A stretch of DNA of 64,000 bases from Ruegeria_B marisflavi (GTDB lineage Bacteria > Pseudomonadota > Alphaproteobacteria > Rhodobacterales > Rhodobacteraceae), in contig NZ_JAOVQN010000010.1 in assembly GCF_025673445.1 (NCBI RefSeq), positions 1 through 64,000 on the forward strand, given 5' to 3'. How positions within the stretch are numbered: the stretch's first letter is position 1; every line of letters begins with the position of its first letter. The position numbers and the translations under genes are program-made. Of this stretch, positions 25,775-35,015 are shown in pieces. The notes below the pieces were generated by a model. It had not been told where the DNA came from, made no database searches, and worked only from the letters and a program-made list of their open reading frames with translations.

Positions 25775-26653
25775 TCAGCCGACGGCGCGGAGATGACCGC
25801 TGCCGAGGGTCTTGAAGTTCTGCCGCACAAGCGCGGCCAGTTCCTCAACGATCTGACCCTTGCCATCGGCGCCGCCGTAAAGGTTGATCTTGTGTACCGG
25901 AAGGTCGGGCAGCGCGCCCGGTTCGATCTGCACCAGATGCTTGGCCTCGGTCCCGTCCAGCATGGCGTGCACCGCCAGATCGGCCGAGACGGTCGCCTCG
26001 ATGGTGCGGTCGTTCTCGGTCTCGACCGCCAGATCCCAAGGGATGCCTGCGGCATCGAGCGCGGCGATGACCTTGGGCCGGAACAGGCAGCGCCGACCGA
26101 GCGCCAGCCGCAATGGCCGCTGCCGCCAGGCCGAACCACCGGCGGCCCCGACCCAGCGCAGCGGCAGTTCCGCGATGGTTTCGCAATGATCGCCGCCGCC
26201 AGCCTCGGTCGTCAGGATCAGGTCGCATTCGCCCCGGTCATACAGTTCCTTCAACCGCGACGAATAGGAGGACAGAAGCTGCACCTTCACCCGTGGAAAG
26301 CTGGCGTTGAACTGTTGCAGCACGCGCGGAACCGCCGGATAGACGATGTCATGCGGCACGCCCAGAACCACCTCGCCCTCGAATCCCTGATCGGTCAGGC
26401 GGGCGATCACCTCGTCGTTCAGCGCCACCATGCGCCGCGCATAGGCAAGCAGTTGTTCGCCCGCCGCGGTCAAGGCAATGCCGCGCCCGGACCGGTCCAG
26501 CAGTTCCAGACCCAGTAACTCCTCCAGCCGCTTGAGCTGCATCGAGACCGCCGACTGCGTCAAATGCAGGAAACCCGCCGCGCGGGTCACGCCGCCGCTG
26601 TCCGCCACGGTGACAAAACTGCGCAGGGTGGTGATATCGAGATTTCTAATCAT
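25775..26653 (-). CDS. LysR-family transcriptional regulator
   Basis: A 292-residue LysR regulator. The helix-turn-helix is within residues 5-62 (SGGVTRAAGFLHLTQSAVSM), followed by the effector domain with GEVVLGVPHDIVYPAVPRVL. The ATG at 26653 is preferred to a GTG one codon earlier. Its promoter side faces a DUF1127 gene 120 bases away, and long inverted arms (26659-26668 and 26716-26725) sit in that gap, suggesting it controls itself and the small gene. The inducer is unknown. Confidence 0.88.
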   Translation of the reverse strand: MIRNLDITTLRSFVTVADSGGVTRAAGFLHLTQSAVSMQLKRLEELLGLELLDRSGRGIALTAAGEQLLAYARRMVALNDEVIARLTDQGFEGEVVLGVPHDIVYPAVPRVLQQFNASFPRVKVQLLSSYSSRLKELYDRGECDLILTTEAGGGDHCETIAELPLRWVGAAGGSAWRQRPLRLALGRRCLFRPKVIAALDAAGIPWDLAVETENDRTIEATVSADLAVHAMLDGTEAKHLVQIEPGALPDLPVHKINLYGGADGKGQIVEELAALVRQNFKTLGSGHLRAVG

Positions 26654-26658
26654 CACAA

Positions 26659-26725
26659 GCCTTGATGTGTTGGTTCAAAACTATTCATTTCCATGATGTT
26701 TATAACGCACCATATACATCAAGGC
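26659..26725. promoter_or_regulatory. Wide inverted repeat between LysR and DUF1127 genes
   Basis: GCCTTGATGT (26659-26668) and ACATCAAGGC (26716-26725) are perfect 10-base arms separated by 47 bases. Each contains the T...A half-site style of LysR operators, and the first arm starts six bases before the LysR ATG. The pair brackets the likely divergent promoters. Confidence 0.55.
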
Positions 26726-26773
26726 AATTGATGAAACGCACGACAATCATCACAACAACGAAAGGAACAGCCC

Positions 26774-26983
26774 ATGACCGCATTTACCTCTGCACAGCGC
26801 TGCCGCCCTGCCCTCGTCTCCCGCCCGGGCGTTGTGACCCGGCTGGCAGCCCTCTGGCGGCAGCGCCGCGCCCTGGCCCGGCTGGACGACCGGGCGCTGG
26901 ACGACATCGGAGTGAACCGTGCGCAAGCAGAGGCCGAAGCGCGCCGGTCGGTCTGGGATGCGCCCGATTTCTGGCGCCGCTGA
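26774..26983 (+). CDS. DUF1127 small Arg-rich protein
   Basis: A 69-residue basic protein with a C-terminal DUF1127 domain (about 25-65): LAALWRQRRALARLDDRALD followed by DIGVNRAQAEAEA. Such proteins are abundant in alphaproteobacteria and several affect RNA turnover, phosphate/carbon physiology or small-RNA maturation, as for the Rhodobacter DUF1127 transcripts. An AAAGGAACAG ribosome site precedes the ATG. A rho-independent terminator follows at 27018, so it is a one-gene transcript, probably controlled by the divergent LysR protein. Confidence 0.85.
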   Translation: MTAFTSAQRCRPALVSRPGVVTRLAALWRQRRALARLDDRALDDIGVNRAQAEAEARRSVWDAPDFWRR

Positions 26984-27017
26984 GCCTGGCCGAAACAGAC
27001 GATTTTTCCCCTGAATC

Positions 27018-27046
27018 GGCCCGTCCCCGCGGCGGGCCGCCTTTTT
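27018..27046 (+). terminator. Intrinsic terminator after DUF1127 gene
   Basis: GGCCCG pairs with CGGGCC around a 9-base loop and is followed by GCCTTTTTAT, a standard intrinsic terminator 35 bases after the DUF1127 stop. Confidence 0.75.
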
Positions 27047-27113
27047 ATGCATCCGGAATATAAATTTAGCCGGGAAAACAGCCTGGAAATCCGTCGATTT
27101 CCTGAGGAACGTC

Positions 27114-27142
27114 TTGAATTGAGGGGCAAGCTCTCCGATATT
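27114..27142 (+). promoter_or_regulatory. Candidate promoter of Bax inhibitor-like gene
   Basis: TTGAAT at 27114-27119 and GATATT at 27137-27142 are separated by exactly 17 bases, matching a sigma-70-type promoter at four of six positions each, about 60 bases before the ATG at 27202. Confidence 0.4.
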
Positions 27143-27201
27143 TGATCTGACCGCCGTCGGGGGAACCTGACGGCCGGAGAATGTTATTGAGGGAGACCCA
27201 C

Positions 27202-27978
27202 ATGGCTCAATTCGACACGGTCCGGTCCGCAGCCGGTTCGCGCGCCGTCCAGATCGACGAGGGCTTGCGCGCCCATATGAACAAAGTCTACGGCACGATG
27301 TCCGTGGGTATGCTGATCACCTTTGCCGCGGCCTGGGCGATTTCGGGCCTGGCGGTGACGACCGATCCCAGCGCCGCCGCCGCACAGCTGAGCGCCGACA
27401 AGTTCCTAACCCAGTTCGGCTATTCGATCTACGCTTCGCCGCTGAAATGGGTGATCATGTTCGCCCCGCTGGCCTTTGTGTTTGGCTTCAGCGCCGCGAT
27501 CAACCGCCTGTCGGCCGCCGCCGCGCAGCTGGTGTTCTATGCCTTTGCCTTTGTGATGGGCCTGTCGATCAGCTCGATCTTTCTGGTGTTTACCGGCGAG
27601 TCGATCATCCAGGTGTTCCTGATCACCGCCATTGCCTTTGCCGGTCTGTCGCTCTTTGGCTACACGACCAAGAAAGACCTGAGCGCGATGGGCACCTTCC
27701 TGGTGATGGGCTTGATCGGCCTGATCGTAGCCTCGGTGGTCAACATCTTCCTGGCGTCTTCGGCCATGGCCTTTGCGATTTCGGCGATCGGCGTTCTGAT
27801 CTTTGCGGGCCTGACCGCCTATGACACCCAGAACATCAAGAATACCTACCTGCAAATGGCCCATTCGGGCGATCAGGAGTGGTTGGGCAAGGCCGCCATC
27901 ATGGGCGCGCTGAGCCTGTATCTGGACTTCATCAACCTGTTCATGTTCCTGCTGCAATTCCTGGGCAACCGCGAATAA
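27202..27978 (+). CDS. Bax inhibitor-1/YccA-family membrane protein
   Basis: A 258-residue seven-helix inner-membrane protein of the BI-1/TMBIM family (YbhL/YccA type). Characteristic blocks are HMNKVYGTMSVGMLITFAAA at the N-terminus, FAGLSLFGYTTKKDLSAMG in the middle and GLTAYDTQNIKNTYL near the end, including the paired aspartate region thought to form a pH or Ca2+ sensor in BI-1 homologues. Bacterial members are linked to membrane-protein quality control and ion leak. The ATG at 27202 follows GAGGGAGACC. A strong intrinsic terminator follows. Confidence 0.93.
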   Translation: MAQFDTVRSAAGSRAVQIDEGLRAHMNKVYGTMSVGMLITFAAAWAISGLAVTTDPSAAAAQLSADKFLTQFGYSIYASPLKWVIMFAPLAFVFGFSAAINRLSAAAAQLVFYAFAFVMGLSISSIFLVFTGESIIQVFLITAIAFAGLSLFGYTTKKDLSAMGTFLVMGLIGLIVASVVNIFLASSAMAFAISAIGVLIFAGLTAYDTQNIKNTYLQMAHSGDQEWLGKAAIMGALSLYLDFINLFMFLLQFLGNRE

Positions 27979-28003
27979 GCCAAGAGCAGACACAAAGAAC
28001 GAA

Positions 28004-28031
28004 GGGCGGGGAAATCCCCGCCCTTTTTTTT
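28004..28031 (+). terminator. Intrinsic terminator after Bax inhibitor-like gene
   Basis: GGGCGGGG, a four-base AAAT loop and CCCCGCCC make a perfect 8-base-pair stem followed by eight T. It is 25 bases after the stop codon and is the clearest intrinsic terminator in the window. Confidence 0.92.
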
Positions 28032-28052
28032 CATTTGCCACCGCCAAGCGTC

Positions 28053-28562
28053 TTAGCTGCAATTAAGCGGCACGGCCAATCCGCTGGCGCGCTTGGCGGT
28101 TCCGGCCTGATAGACTTGGCCACCGGCAAGGCACCCGGTCAGGCGCGGCACCGACTGGGCAAACCCTGCCCCGGCACCCTCGGGCAACCGGTCGATACCG
28201 TCCTCCGCAGTACGTAGGACCGCGAACAGAACACCGTTCACCTCGACCGTGCTAAGAAATACGTCGATATCTCCGGCTCCGGCCTCGACCGCGGTGTTCG
28301 GGTTCCGGCCGCCGTTGGCAATGGCCACCTTGGCCAGGCTTTCCATATCACCCTTGTCGCTTTGCAGGCGCGGCGTCGGTTTGCTGGCAAGTTCCGCAGG
28401 CAGACTCAGCCGGCGGGAGACATAGTCGGCCGAGCCTTTCTCGGCGGTAACAGACTTTGGTTCACCATCAATGCCGGTAAAGCCGACCCCTTCGCGATGG
28501 AACCAGCTAGCGCAGGCGGACAGGGACAACAGGGCAGCGGCGGGCAGCAGAAGTTTTTTCAT
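28053..28562 (-). CDS. Predicted lipoprotein, function unknown
   Basis: A 169-residue protein with a lipoprotein signal peptide: KKLLLPAAALLSLSACAS, lipobox LSAC, Cys at residue 17. The mature part has no family I recognise; it is mixed alpha/beta in composition with two further cysteines near the C-terminus (TGCLAGG and the penultimate NCS). It is probably anchored in the outer membrane facing the periplasm. It lies downstream of rpmG on the same strand, separated by 161 bases and a likely terminator. The start at 28562 begins the signal peptide. Confidence 0.75.
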   Translation of the reverse strand: MKKLLLPAAALLSLSACASWFHREGVGFTGIDGEPKSVTAEKGSADYVSRRLSLPAELASKPTPRLQSDKGDMESLAKVAIANGGRNPNTAVEAGAGDIDVFLSTVEVNGVLFAVLRTAEDGIDRLPEGAGAGFAQSVPRLTGCLAGGQVYQAGTAKRASGLAVPLNCS

Positions 28563-28671
28563 GATAAGCTTGAACTTGCAGAGGTTTTGTGGCGGACACC
28601 CCAACCTTGCCCTGCAAAGGCCGCTATGGCAAGCAGGACCTTTTCACCCAACCACAAAGCATATCAAACGA

Positions 28672-28699
28672 CAAAGGGCCGCACCCTGTGGCACAGCCC
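28672..28699 (-). terminator. Candidate terminator after rpmG
   Basis: On the minus strand GGGCTG and CGGCCC pair (one G-U) around a 12-base loop and are followed by TTTGTCGTTTG. It starts 25 bases beyond the rpmG stop. Confidence 0.45.
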
Positions 28700-28723
28700 C
28701 TCTTCGAAGTCTGCAATGCAAGA

Positions 28724-28891
28724 TTACTTGATCTTGCCTTCCTTGTACTCGACATGCTTGCGGACGACCGGATCGTACTTACGCACGGTCATCTTTTCGG
28801 TCATCGTACGCGCGTTCTTCTTGGTCACGTAGAAGTGGCCCGTGCCCGCGGTCGAGTTCAGACGGATCTTGATTGTCGTCGGCTTCGCCAT
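28724..28891 (-). CDS. rpmG: 50S ribosomal protein L33
   Basis: A 55-residue basic protein matching L33: MAKPTTIKIRLNSTAGTGHF, then YVTKKNARTMTEKMTVRKYD and the C-terminus HVEYKEGKIK. The zinc-ribbon cysteines found in some L33 proteins are absent (C- type), so it does not need zinc. It sits on the large ribosomal subunit near the E site. It is a single-gene unit with its own leader region; a GGAGATAACC site precedes the ATG. Confidence 0.97.
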   Translation of the reverse strand: MAKPTTIKIRLNSTAGTGHFYVTKKNARTMTEKMTVRKYDPVVRKHVEYKEGKIK

Positions 28892-29184
28892 GGTTATCTC
28901 CTGCGTCCGAAAAGGCAGGGGCCTTTCGGTTGAAATCTCTCTTGAGGCTGCGCTTTTACCCGGCTGGCGGGCCGAGTCAACCGGATTCCTTGCGGTAATC
29001 TGGAATTTCCGGACAAAGCCAGAGGTGCGTTGCTGAACCGCCATTTTGAGAACTCACAGTTTCGTGATATGGTTCAGTTCTACGATCCAGAAAGGCCAAG
29101 CCGGATGATACCGGCGCGAGGCAATATGCTGGCAAGACCCCCCGAGCAGGCACTTTAGTTAGGCCAGACATTTTGGGGGATATC
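28892..29184. other. Divergent promoter region, rpmG and DUF1326 operon
   Basis: About 293 bases with no gene. Two nested inverted repeats stand out: CTGAACC (29033-29039) with GGTTCAG (29071-29077), and AGAACT (29050-29055) with AGTTCT (29076-29081). They lie 100-150 bases upstream of the DUF1326 gene and could be a regulator site. No -10/-35 pair is convincing. Confidence 0.4.
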
Positions 29185-29820
29185 ATGACCGAATGGAAGA
29201 TCGAGGGCGAGGAACTCGCCAATTGCAACTGCAACTTTGGTTGCCCGTGCCAGTTTAGCGTTCTGCCGACCACCGGCAATTGCGAGGCGGTCGTCGTCTA
29301 CGACATTGAAAAAGGACATTACGGAAACACTAAGCTGGATGGCCTGCGTGCCGCCGGCGTCTATCACTGGCCAGGCCCGATTCACGAAGGCAATGGCCAG
29401 ATGCAGCTGATTATAGACGAACGCGCCGATGCCGATCAGCGCGCCGCGCTCGAAGCGATCATGAAAGGCGAAGACACCGAAGAGATGGCCACGATGTGGT
29501 ATGTCTACAGCGCGATGGCCCCGAAAAAGTTCGAAACGCTCTACGTCCCCATTGAACTGGACTGGAACCGCGAAGAGCGCACCGGCCACGCCAAGGTCAA
29601 GGGCGTTTTCGACGTCGAAGTCGGGCCGATCCCGAACATCGTTTCCGGGCTGCCGCACCGTGCGGCGATTCACCTGCCAAACGGCTTCGAGTATCGCAGC
29701 GCCGAAGCCGCCTCCGGTTCTGCCAGGACCACCGGCGGAGAAATCAGCCTGACGTTCGATGCCACTCATGCCCATCTTGCGCGCCTGAACATATCGGGCC
29801 ACGGCATCGTGGACGCCTAG
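29185..29820 (+). CDS. DUF1326 protein
   Basis: A 211-residue cytosolic-looking protein with the DUF1326 signature at its N-terminus: ELANCNCNFGCPCQFSVLPT, four closely spaced cysteines in a CxCxxxCxC pattern that suggests a metal or persulfide site. The rest is beta-rich with HLPNGFEYRSAEAASGSART near the C-terminus. Function is unknown. The ATG at 29185 follows a GGGGGA site. The gene is 13 bases upstream of a DUF2182 membrane-protein gene, its usual partner, and a GYD-domain gene follows, so the three look like one operon. Confidence 0.85.
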   Translation: MTEWKIEGEELANCNCNFGCPCQFSVLPTTGNCEAVVVYDIEKGHYGNTKLDGLRAAGVYHWPGPIHEGNGQMQLIIDERADADQRAALEAIMKGEDTEEMATMWYVYSAMAPKKFETLYVPIELDWNREERTGHAKVKGVFDVEVGPIPNIVSGLPHRAAIHLPNGFEYRSAEAASGSARTTGGEISLTFDATHAHLARLNISGHGIVDA

Positions 29821-29833
29821 TCAGGCACCGGCA

Positions 29834-30676
29834 ATGACAGACCAGAACCGAAGCTCGCCCGCGCGCTCGGTCGAACGATTGCTGCGGCATGATGCCTTGA
29901 TCGTTCTCGGCGGCGTCGCCTTTGTGGTCATCATAGCGGCCTGGTACACGATCGCAGGTATCGGCATGCAGATGAGCGCGGTCGAGATGACCCGGATGGC
30001 CCGTCCGATCGGCGAGCCGATGCGGATGGGTCCCGGCATCGAATGGACGCCGGGCCGCGCGGTGCTGGTGTTCCTGATGTGGTGGGTCATGATGATCGCC
30101 ATGATGACACCAAGCGCCACGCCAGCGCTGCTGCTTTATGCGCGCATCAAGGGTATGGGTCCCGATCGCGCCATAGCGGGCCGTCTGACCGGATTGTTCC
30201 TGGCGGGCTACCTTCTGGTCTGGGCCGGGTTCAGCGTGGCAGCCACGCTTGCGCAATGGGGGCTGGGCCAGTTGGACCTGACAAGCGATCCAATGATGAC
30301 CCTGTCGGCGGGCTGGTTGTCCGGCGCATTGCTGCTCGGGGCGGGATTCTACCAATTTTCAAATCTAAAACGGACCTGCCTGAAACATTGCTCCAGCCCG
30401 GCGGAGTTCCTGGTGGCACATAACCGGCCAGGCGCCAAGGGTGCTCTCACTCTTGGCGCTCACCACGGTATCTACTGCATCGGTTGCTGCTGGGCCCTGA
30501 TGGCCCTGCTCTTTGTCGGCGGCGTCATGAATCTCTACTGGATTATCGGCATCGCTCTTTATGTGGCAGCCGAAAAGATCCTGCCCGACAATCGCTGGCT
30601 CGCCCCGGCCCTCGGCGTGGTCCTGATCATCGCCGGCGGTCTCGTTCTGACCGGACTGTCGATACCGACCGGTTGA
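29834..30676 (+). CDS. DUF2182 metal-binding-type membrane protein
   Basis: A 280-residue inner-membrane protein with seven or eight hydrophobic helices. The family signatures are MWWVMMIAMMTPSATPALLL in the second helix region and, near the C-terminus, LKHCSSPAEF and GAHHGIYCIGCCWALMALLF, a set of Met, His and Cys residues inside or next to the membrane that led to the label predicted metal-binding membrane protein. No experimental function is known to me. It follows the DUF1326 gene by 13 bases. A copper or iron role is an attractive but untested inference. Confidence 0.88.
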   Translation: MTDQNRSSPARSVERLLRHDALIVLGGVAFVVIIAAWYTIAGIGMQMSAVEMTRMARPIGEPMRMGPGIEWTPGRAVLVFLMWWVMMIAMMTPSATPALLLYARIKGMGPDRAIAGRLTGLFLAGYLLVWAGFSVAATLAQWGLGQLDLTSDPMMTLSAGWLSGALLLGAGFYQFSNLKRTCLKHCSSPAEFLVAHNRPGAKGALTLGAHHGIYCIGCCWALMALLFVGGVMNLYWIIGIALYVAAEKILPDNRWLAPALGVVLIIAGGLVLTGLSIPTG

Positions 30677-30746
30677 ACGGAATATGGACCCCCGGACCCG
30701 GTCCAAGACAAAGGGTCCGCAACCCGACAGGTCAAAGGAGAATACC

Positions 30747-31076
30747 ATGGCGCTGTTCATTACCTATGCAAGCTATTCCCAATCCGGCATCCAGGGGCTG
30801 ATGAAAAAGCCCGAAGACCGCAGCGGCCCCATACAGGCCCTGTTGGACAAGGTGGGCGGCCGGGTCGTGGCGCTGTACATGACGACCGGGACCAATGACG
30901 TCGTGATGATCAGCGAGGCGCCCGATGGGGCCGATACCGTGGCCGTCGGCATGGCTGTGGCGGCCTCGGGTTCGGTGTCCAAGGTCGAGACGGTACGGGC
31001 ATGGACCGGGGCGGAATTTGTCGCCATCGCCAAGAAGGCCGGGACCCTGACGGGCGCCTACACGCCGCCAGGCTAA
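30747..31076 (+). CDS. GYD-domain protein
   Basis: A 109-residue ferredoxin-like-fold protein of the GYD family. Visible: ALFITYASYSQSGIQGLMKK at the start, the helix GPIQALLDKVGGRVVALYM, and VMISEAPDGADTVAVGMAVA. GYD proteins are small and uncharacterised. A strong AAAGGAG site lies six bases before the ATG at 30747. It is third in the DUF1326-DUF2182-GYD order, 70 bases after the DUF2182 stop. Confidence 0.87.
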   Translation: MALFITYASYSQSGIQGLMKKPEDRSGPIQALLDKVGGRVVALYMTTGTNDVVMISEAPDGADTVAVGMAVAASGSVSKVETVRAWTGAEFVAIAKKAGTLTGAYTPPG

Positions 31077-31083
31077 ACAGACA

Positions 31084-31487
31084 ACGCGCGCGGAGGGCCT
31101 GTAAGCCGGATTCTGTTCCGGGGTTTCCCCCTTCGATGACCATTCCTCTGGGGCGCCTGTTACCAGGCGCCTCAAGCTGCCAACCCGACCCCTCTCGGCT
31201 GAAGCGGCCTAGCGGAGGTATCGGCCGAAACCGACGCGTCCCGCGCGGGGGTCCTATTTGGCATTGCTCCCGGTGGGGCTTGCCGTGCCGCCCCTGTTGC
31301 CAGGGGCGCGGTGGGCTCTTACTCCACCGTTTCACCCTTGCCGCGACCTGCGCGGCGGACTGTTCTCTGTGGCGCTTTCCGTCGGGTTTCCCCGCCCGGG
31401 CGTTACCCGGCACCGCTGCTTCATGGAGTCCGGACTTTCCTCGCGGGGGTTGCCCCCCACGCGGCCATCCGGCCCTCCGCGCGGCTT
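31084..31487 (-). ncRNA. rnpB: RNase P RNA (class A, alphaproteobacterial)
   Basis: Read on the minus strand this contains the universal RNase P elements: GAGGAAAGTCCGGACTCC near the 5' side, ACAGAGAACAG-type and GGTGAAACGGTGGAGTAAGA core segments, and the 3' end with CAGAATCCGGCTTACAGGCC. The ends pair as P1: GCGCGGAGGGCC at the 5' end with GGCCCTCCGCGC at the 3' end, giving limits good to within a few bases and a length near 400. It forms the catalytic subunit that trims tRNA 5' leaders, with the RnpA protein encoded elsewhere. A type B repeat lies upstream of its 5' end. Confidence 0.97.
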
Positions 31488-31529
31488 CGCAGTTAGGCGT
31501 TGGCGCGGCAGAGGTCAAGGGGGCGAGAC

Positions 31530-31597
31530 AAGCAGGGGCGCTGCCCCTCTTGGCCTGCGGCCAATTCACCCCGGAGTATTTTTAGCGAAATGAAGTC
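31530..31597 (+). repeat. Dispersed palindromic intergenic repeat, copy 6
   Basis: Type B copy: GGGGCGCTGCCCC hairpin, a CTGCGGCC insert, then CACCCCGGAGTATTTTTAGCG and AAATGAAG. It lies between the 5' end of rnpB and the amidase gene, in 174 bases without any gene. Confidence 0.75.
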
Positions 31598-31661
31598 ACA
31601 TGGCGCCCGGTCTTCGTTGCGCCGCGGATATTCCCGAGCGCGGGGCGGCGACGCGCAGGAA

Positions 31662-32327
31662 TCACGCCCGAGGGGCGGCGGGCGCGAGCGATGCAAGATC
31701 CTCGGGCGCAAGCGGGCCGTGCGCCCAGGGTCTGTGGCGCAGGCGGACGGCGGCCAAAAGAGTGTCGTCATCGACCGGCGCGGTGAATCCGGCGGCACAG
31801 GCGCGGGCACGTAACGCTTGCGGCGAGGGGTACTCAAACAAGCGTTCACAAAGGGTTGGCGCGGCCAGACCGGCACGGGCCAGCCGTGCCCAGTCGAATC
31901 GCGGACCGGGGTCGCATTTGCGCCCGGGTGCCATGTCGGAATGGCCGATCACGCCAGCGGGGGGAATGGCCCAGCGGCGCAGAACCTCTGCCAGCAGGAT
32001 TTCCAGCGTGGCCATCAGCGGGGCCGAAAACGGGTGATCGCCGCGGTTGTCGAGTTCGATACCGATGGAGCGGGAGTTGATGTCATCAAGGCCCTGCCAC
32101 TCCCCCGCCCCGGCATGCCAGGCCCGTTGCGCCTCGTCGACCATCTGCCAGAGCCTGCCATCGGCGCCGATCAGGTAATGGGCCGAAACCTCGGCCGCCG
32201 GATCGCAGAGCCGGTCCAGCGCTGCTGCCGCGTCCTGCATGGCGGTATAGTGGAGCACCACCAGCGACGGAGACAACCCGTCGCGGCGGGGGCCGAAATT
32301 TGGCGAGGGATGCCAGACCGGGATCAC
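31662..32327 (-). CDS. N-acetylmuramoyl-L-alanine amidase, AmpD-like
   Basis: A 221-residue amidase_2 (zinc) domain protein. The zinc ligands are visible as VVLHYTAM (His), VIGHSDMAPGRKCDPG (His and Asp, with the AmpD-type KCDPGP ending), and substrate strands INSRSIGIELDNRG. No signal peptide is seen, so it probably acts in the cytosol on recycled anhydro-muropeptides, cutting the MurNAc-peptide bond, like AmpD. It starts at a GTG (32327), six bases after the stop of the upstream lipoprotein gene, and so is probably co-transcribed. Confidence 0.9.
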   Translation of the reverse strand: MIPVWHPSPNFGPRRDGLSPSLVVLHYTAMQDAAAALDRLCDPAAEVSAHYLIGADGRLWQMVDEAQRAWHAGAGEWQGLDDINSRSIGIELDNRGDHPFSAPLMATLEILLAEVLRRWAIPPAGVIGHSDMAPGRKCDPGPRFDWARLARAGLAAPTLCERLFEYPSPQALRARACAAGFTAPVDDDTLLAAVRLRHRPWAHGPLAPEDLASLAPAAPRA

Positions 32328-32333
32328 GCGGCC

Positions 32334-33125
32334 TTAGTTCTGCACCGCGCGCCGAAACGGCGCCGGATCCCAGGCACAGGCATAGCCGTCGCCGTCAGGG
32401 TCCAGCCCCTTGCGGTCGCGTTGCGGGCCGCCATTGGCCAGGAACTCGGCCTGTGCCTGATCGGGCGAGGCGTAACCTGCACAGTTGCGCTGCGCCTTGG
32501 CGGCAAGGTTGAAACCCGACCGGCTGTACATCTGGGTGCCCTTCGGATGGCTCGTGCTGAGCGCGTATTGCACCACGTTGGGCGTGCCGTCGCTGGTGCG
32601 TTCAGGCAGCGCGGTGGGGGCGATCACCTGGTAACTGGCACGGTTCTGCGCGATCCGTTCGGCGTCGCTCTGGATCGTCTGGCGGCTGGCAACCGCCTGA
32701 AAATCCTGCTCGTCCGAGATGGACGGGCTGCTGATCAGATCCGGTGCCGGATTCGAGGGGCTGGCCTGAACCGGTGCGACACCGGAATTGGCATTGGCCG
32801 CTGCCAAGGCCGCGGCGGTTTCGCGGGCGATTTCCTCGGCGGTATCGGTCGGCTGCGGCGTATATGCGGTGGCGGTCGTGGCGATCGGGTCCTCGATCGG
32901 GTTCGGCTGAATCAAGCCGCCCGTCTGGGCGGGCGCCAGCCCCTCGGTCGAGACAGCAGAGGGCGGGATCAGCGGATCGCCATTGATCGTCTGGCCCTGA
33001 AGAACGGCCTCGCGCTGGGCCTGATACTCAGGCGTGTTGAATCCGACCCCCGAGCCCGAATCCGGAATTGCCGGATCACAGGCCGCAAGCACCCCGATCA
33101 CGGGGACAAGATAGAATACGCGCAT
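32334..33125 (-). CDS. Lipoprotein with excalibur-like C-terminus
   Basis: A 263-residue protein with a lipobox (RVFYLVPVIGVLAACDPA, Cys at about residue 16). A long disordered Pro/Ala/Thr-rich middle (residues 30-170) leads to a small C-terminal domain with NCAGYASPDQAQAEFLANGG and GLDPDGDGYACAWDP, the DxDxDGxxC pattern of the Ca2+-binding excalibur motif. It would be anchored to the outer membrane. It lies upstream of the AmpD-like amidase, which fits a cell-envelope role. Confidence 0.8.
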   Translation of the reverse strand: MRVFYLVPVIGVLAACDPAIPDSGSGVGFNTPEYQAQREAVLQGQTINGDPLIPPSAVSTEGLAPAQTGGLIQPNPIEDPIATTATAYTPQPTDTAEEIARETAAALAAANANSGVAPVQASPSNPAPDLISSPSISDEQDFQAVASRQTIQSDAERIAQNRASYQVIAPTALPERTSDGTPNVVQYALSTSHPKGTQMYSRSGFNLAAKAQRNCAGYASPDQAQAEFLANGGPQRDRKGLDPDGDGYACAWDPAPFRRAVQN

Positions 33126-33160
33126 GTTTGCCGTCCTGCTCTTTTGCTTTGGCGACAGGT

Positions 33161-34648
<1,488 letters not shown>

Positions 34649-34651
34649 GTC

Positions 34652-34939
34652 TTACTCCACCACCTTGGGAACCGCGAAAAACCCTTCGCGCGCGTCGGGC
34701 GCATTGGACAGGACCTTGGCCTGCCGGTTGCCGTCGGTCACCCCGTCAGCGCGGCGCTTCAGCCGCATCGGCGTAACCGAGACCATCGGCTCGACGCCCT
34801 CGACATCCACCTCGTTCAGCTGCTCGATGAAACCGAGGATGGTGTTGAATTCGGCGGCCAGCGCAGGCAGCGCTTCTTCGTCCACCTTGATCCGGGCCAG
34901 CTTGGCCACTTTGGCGGCGGTGCTTTGGTCAATCGACAT
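34652..34939 (-). CDS. gatC: Asp-tRNA(Asn)/Glu-tRNA(Gln) amidotransferase subunit C
   Basis: A 95-residue helical subunit that clamps GatA to GatB. The conserved start MSIDQSTAAKVAKLARI, the FNTILGFIEQLNEVDVEGVE segment and the C-terminal NAPDAREGFFAVPKVVE are all present. Three bases separate it from gatA, so the two are co-transcribed and co-translated. Confidence 0.95.
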   Translation of the reverse strand: MSIDQSTAAKVAKLARIKVDEEALPALAAEFNTILGFIEQLNEVDVEGVEPMVSVTPMRLKRRADGVTDGNRQAKVLSNAPDAREGFFAVPKVVE

Positions 34940-35015
34940 CGGTTTCCCTCATCTGCGTCAGGCCCGCATTTACCGCCCCGTGGGCGCGGTCGCAAGGGCA
35001 ACGGAAAGGCGATGG

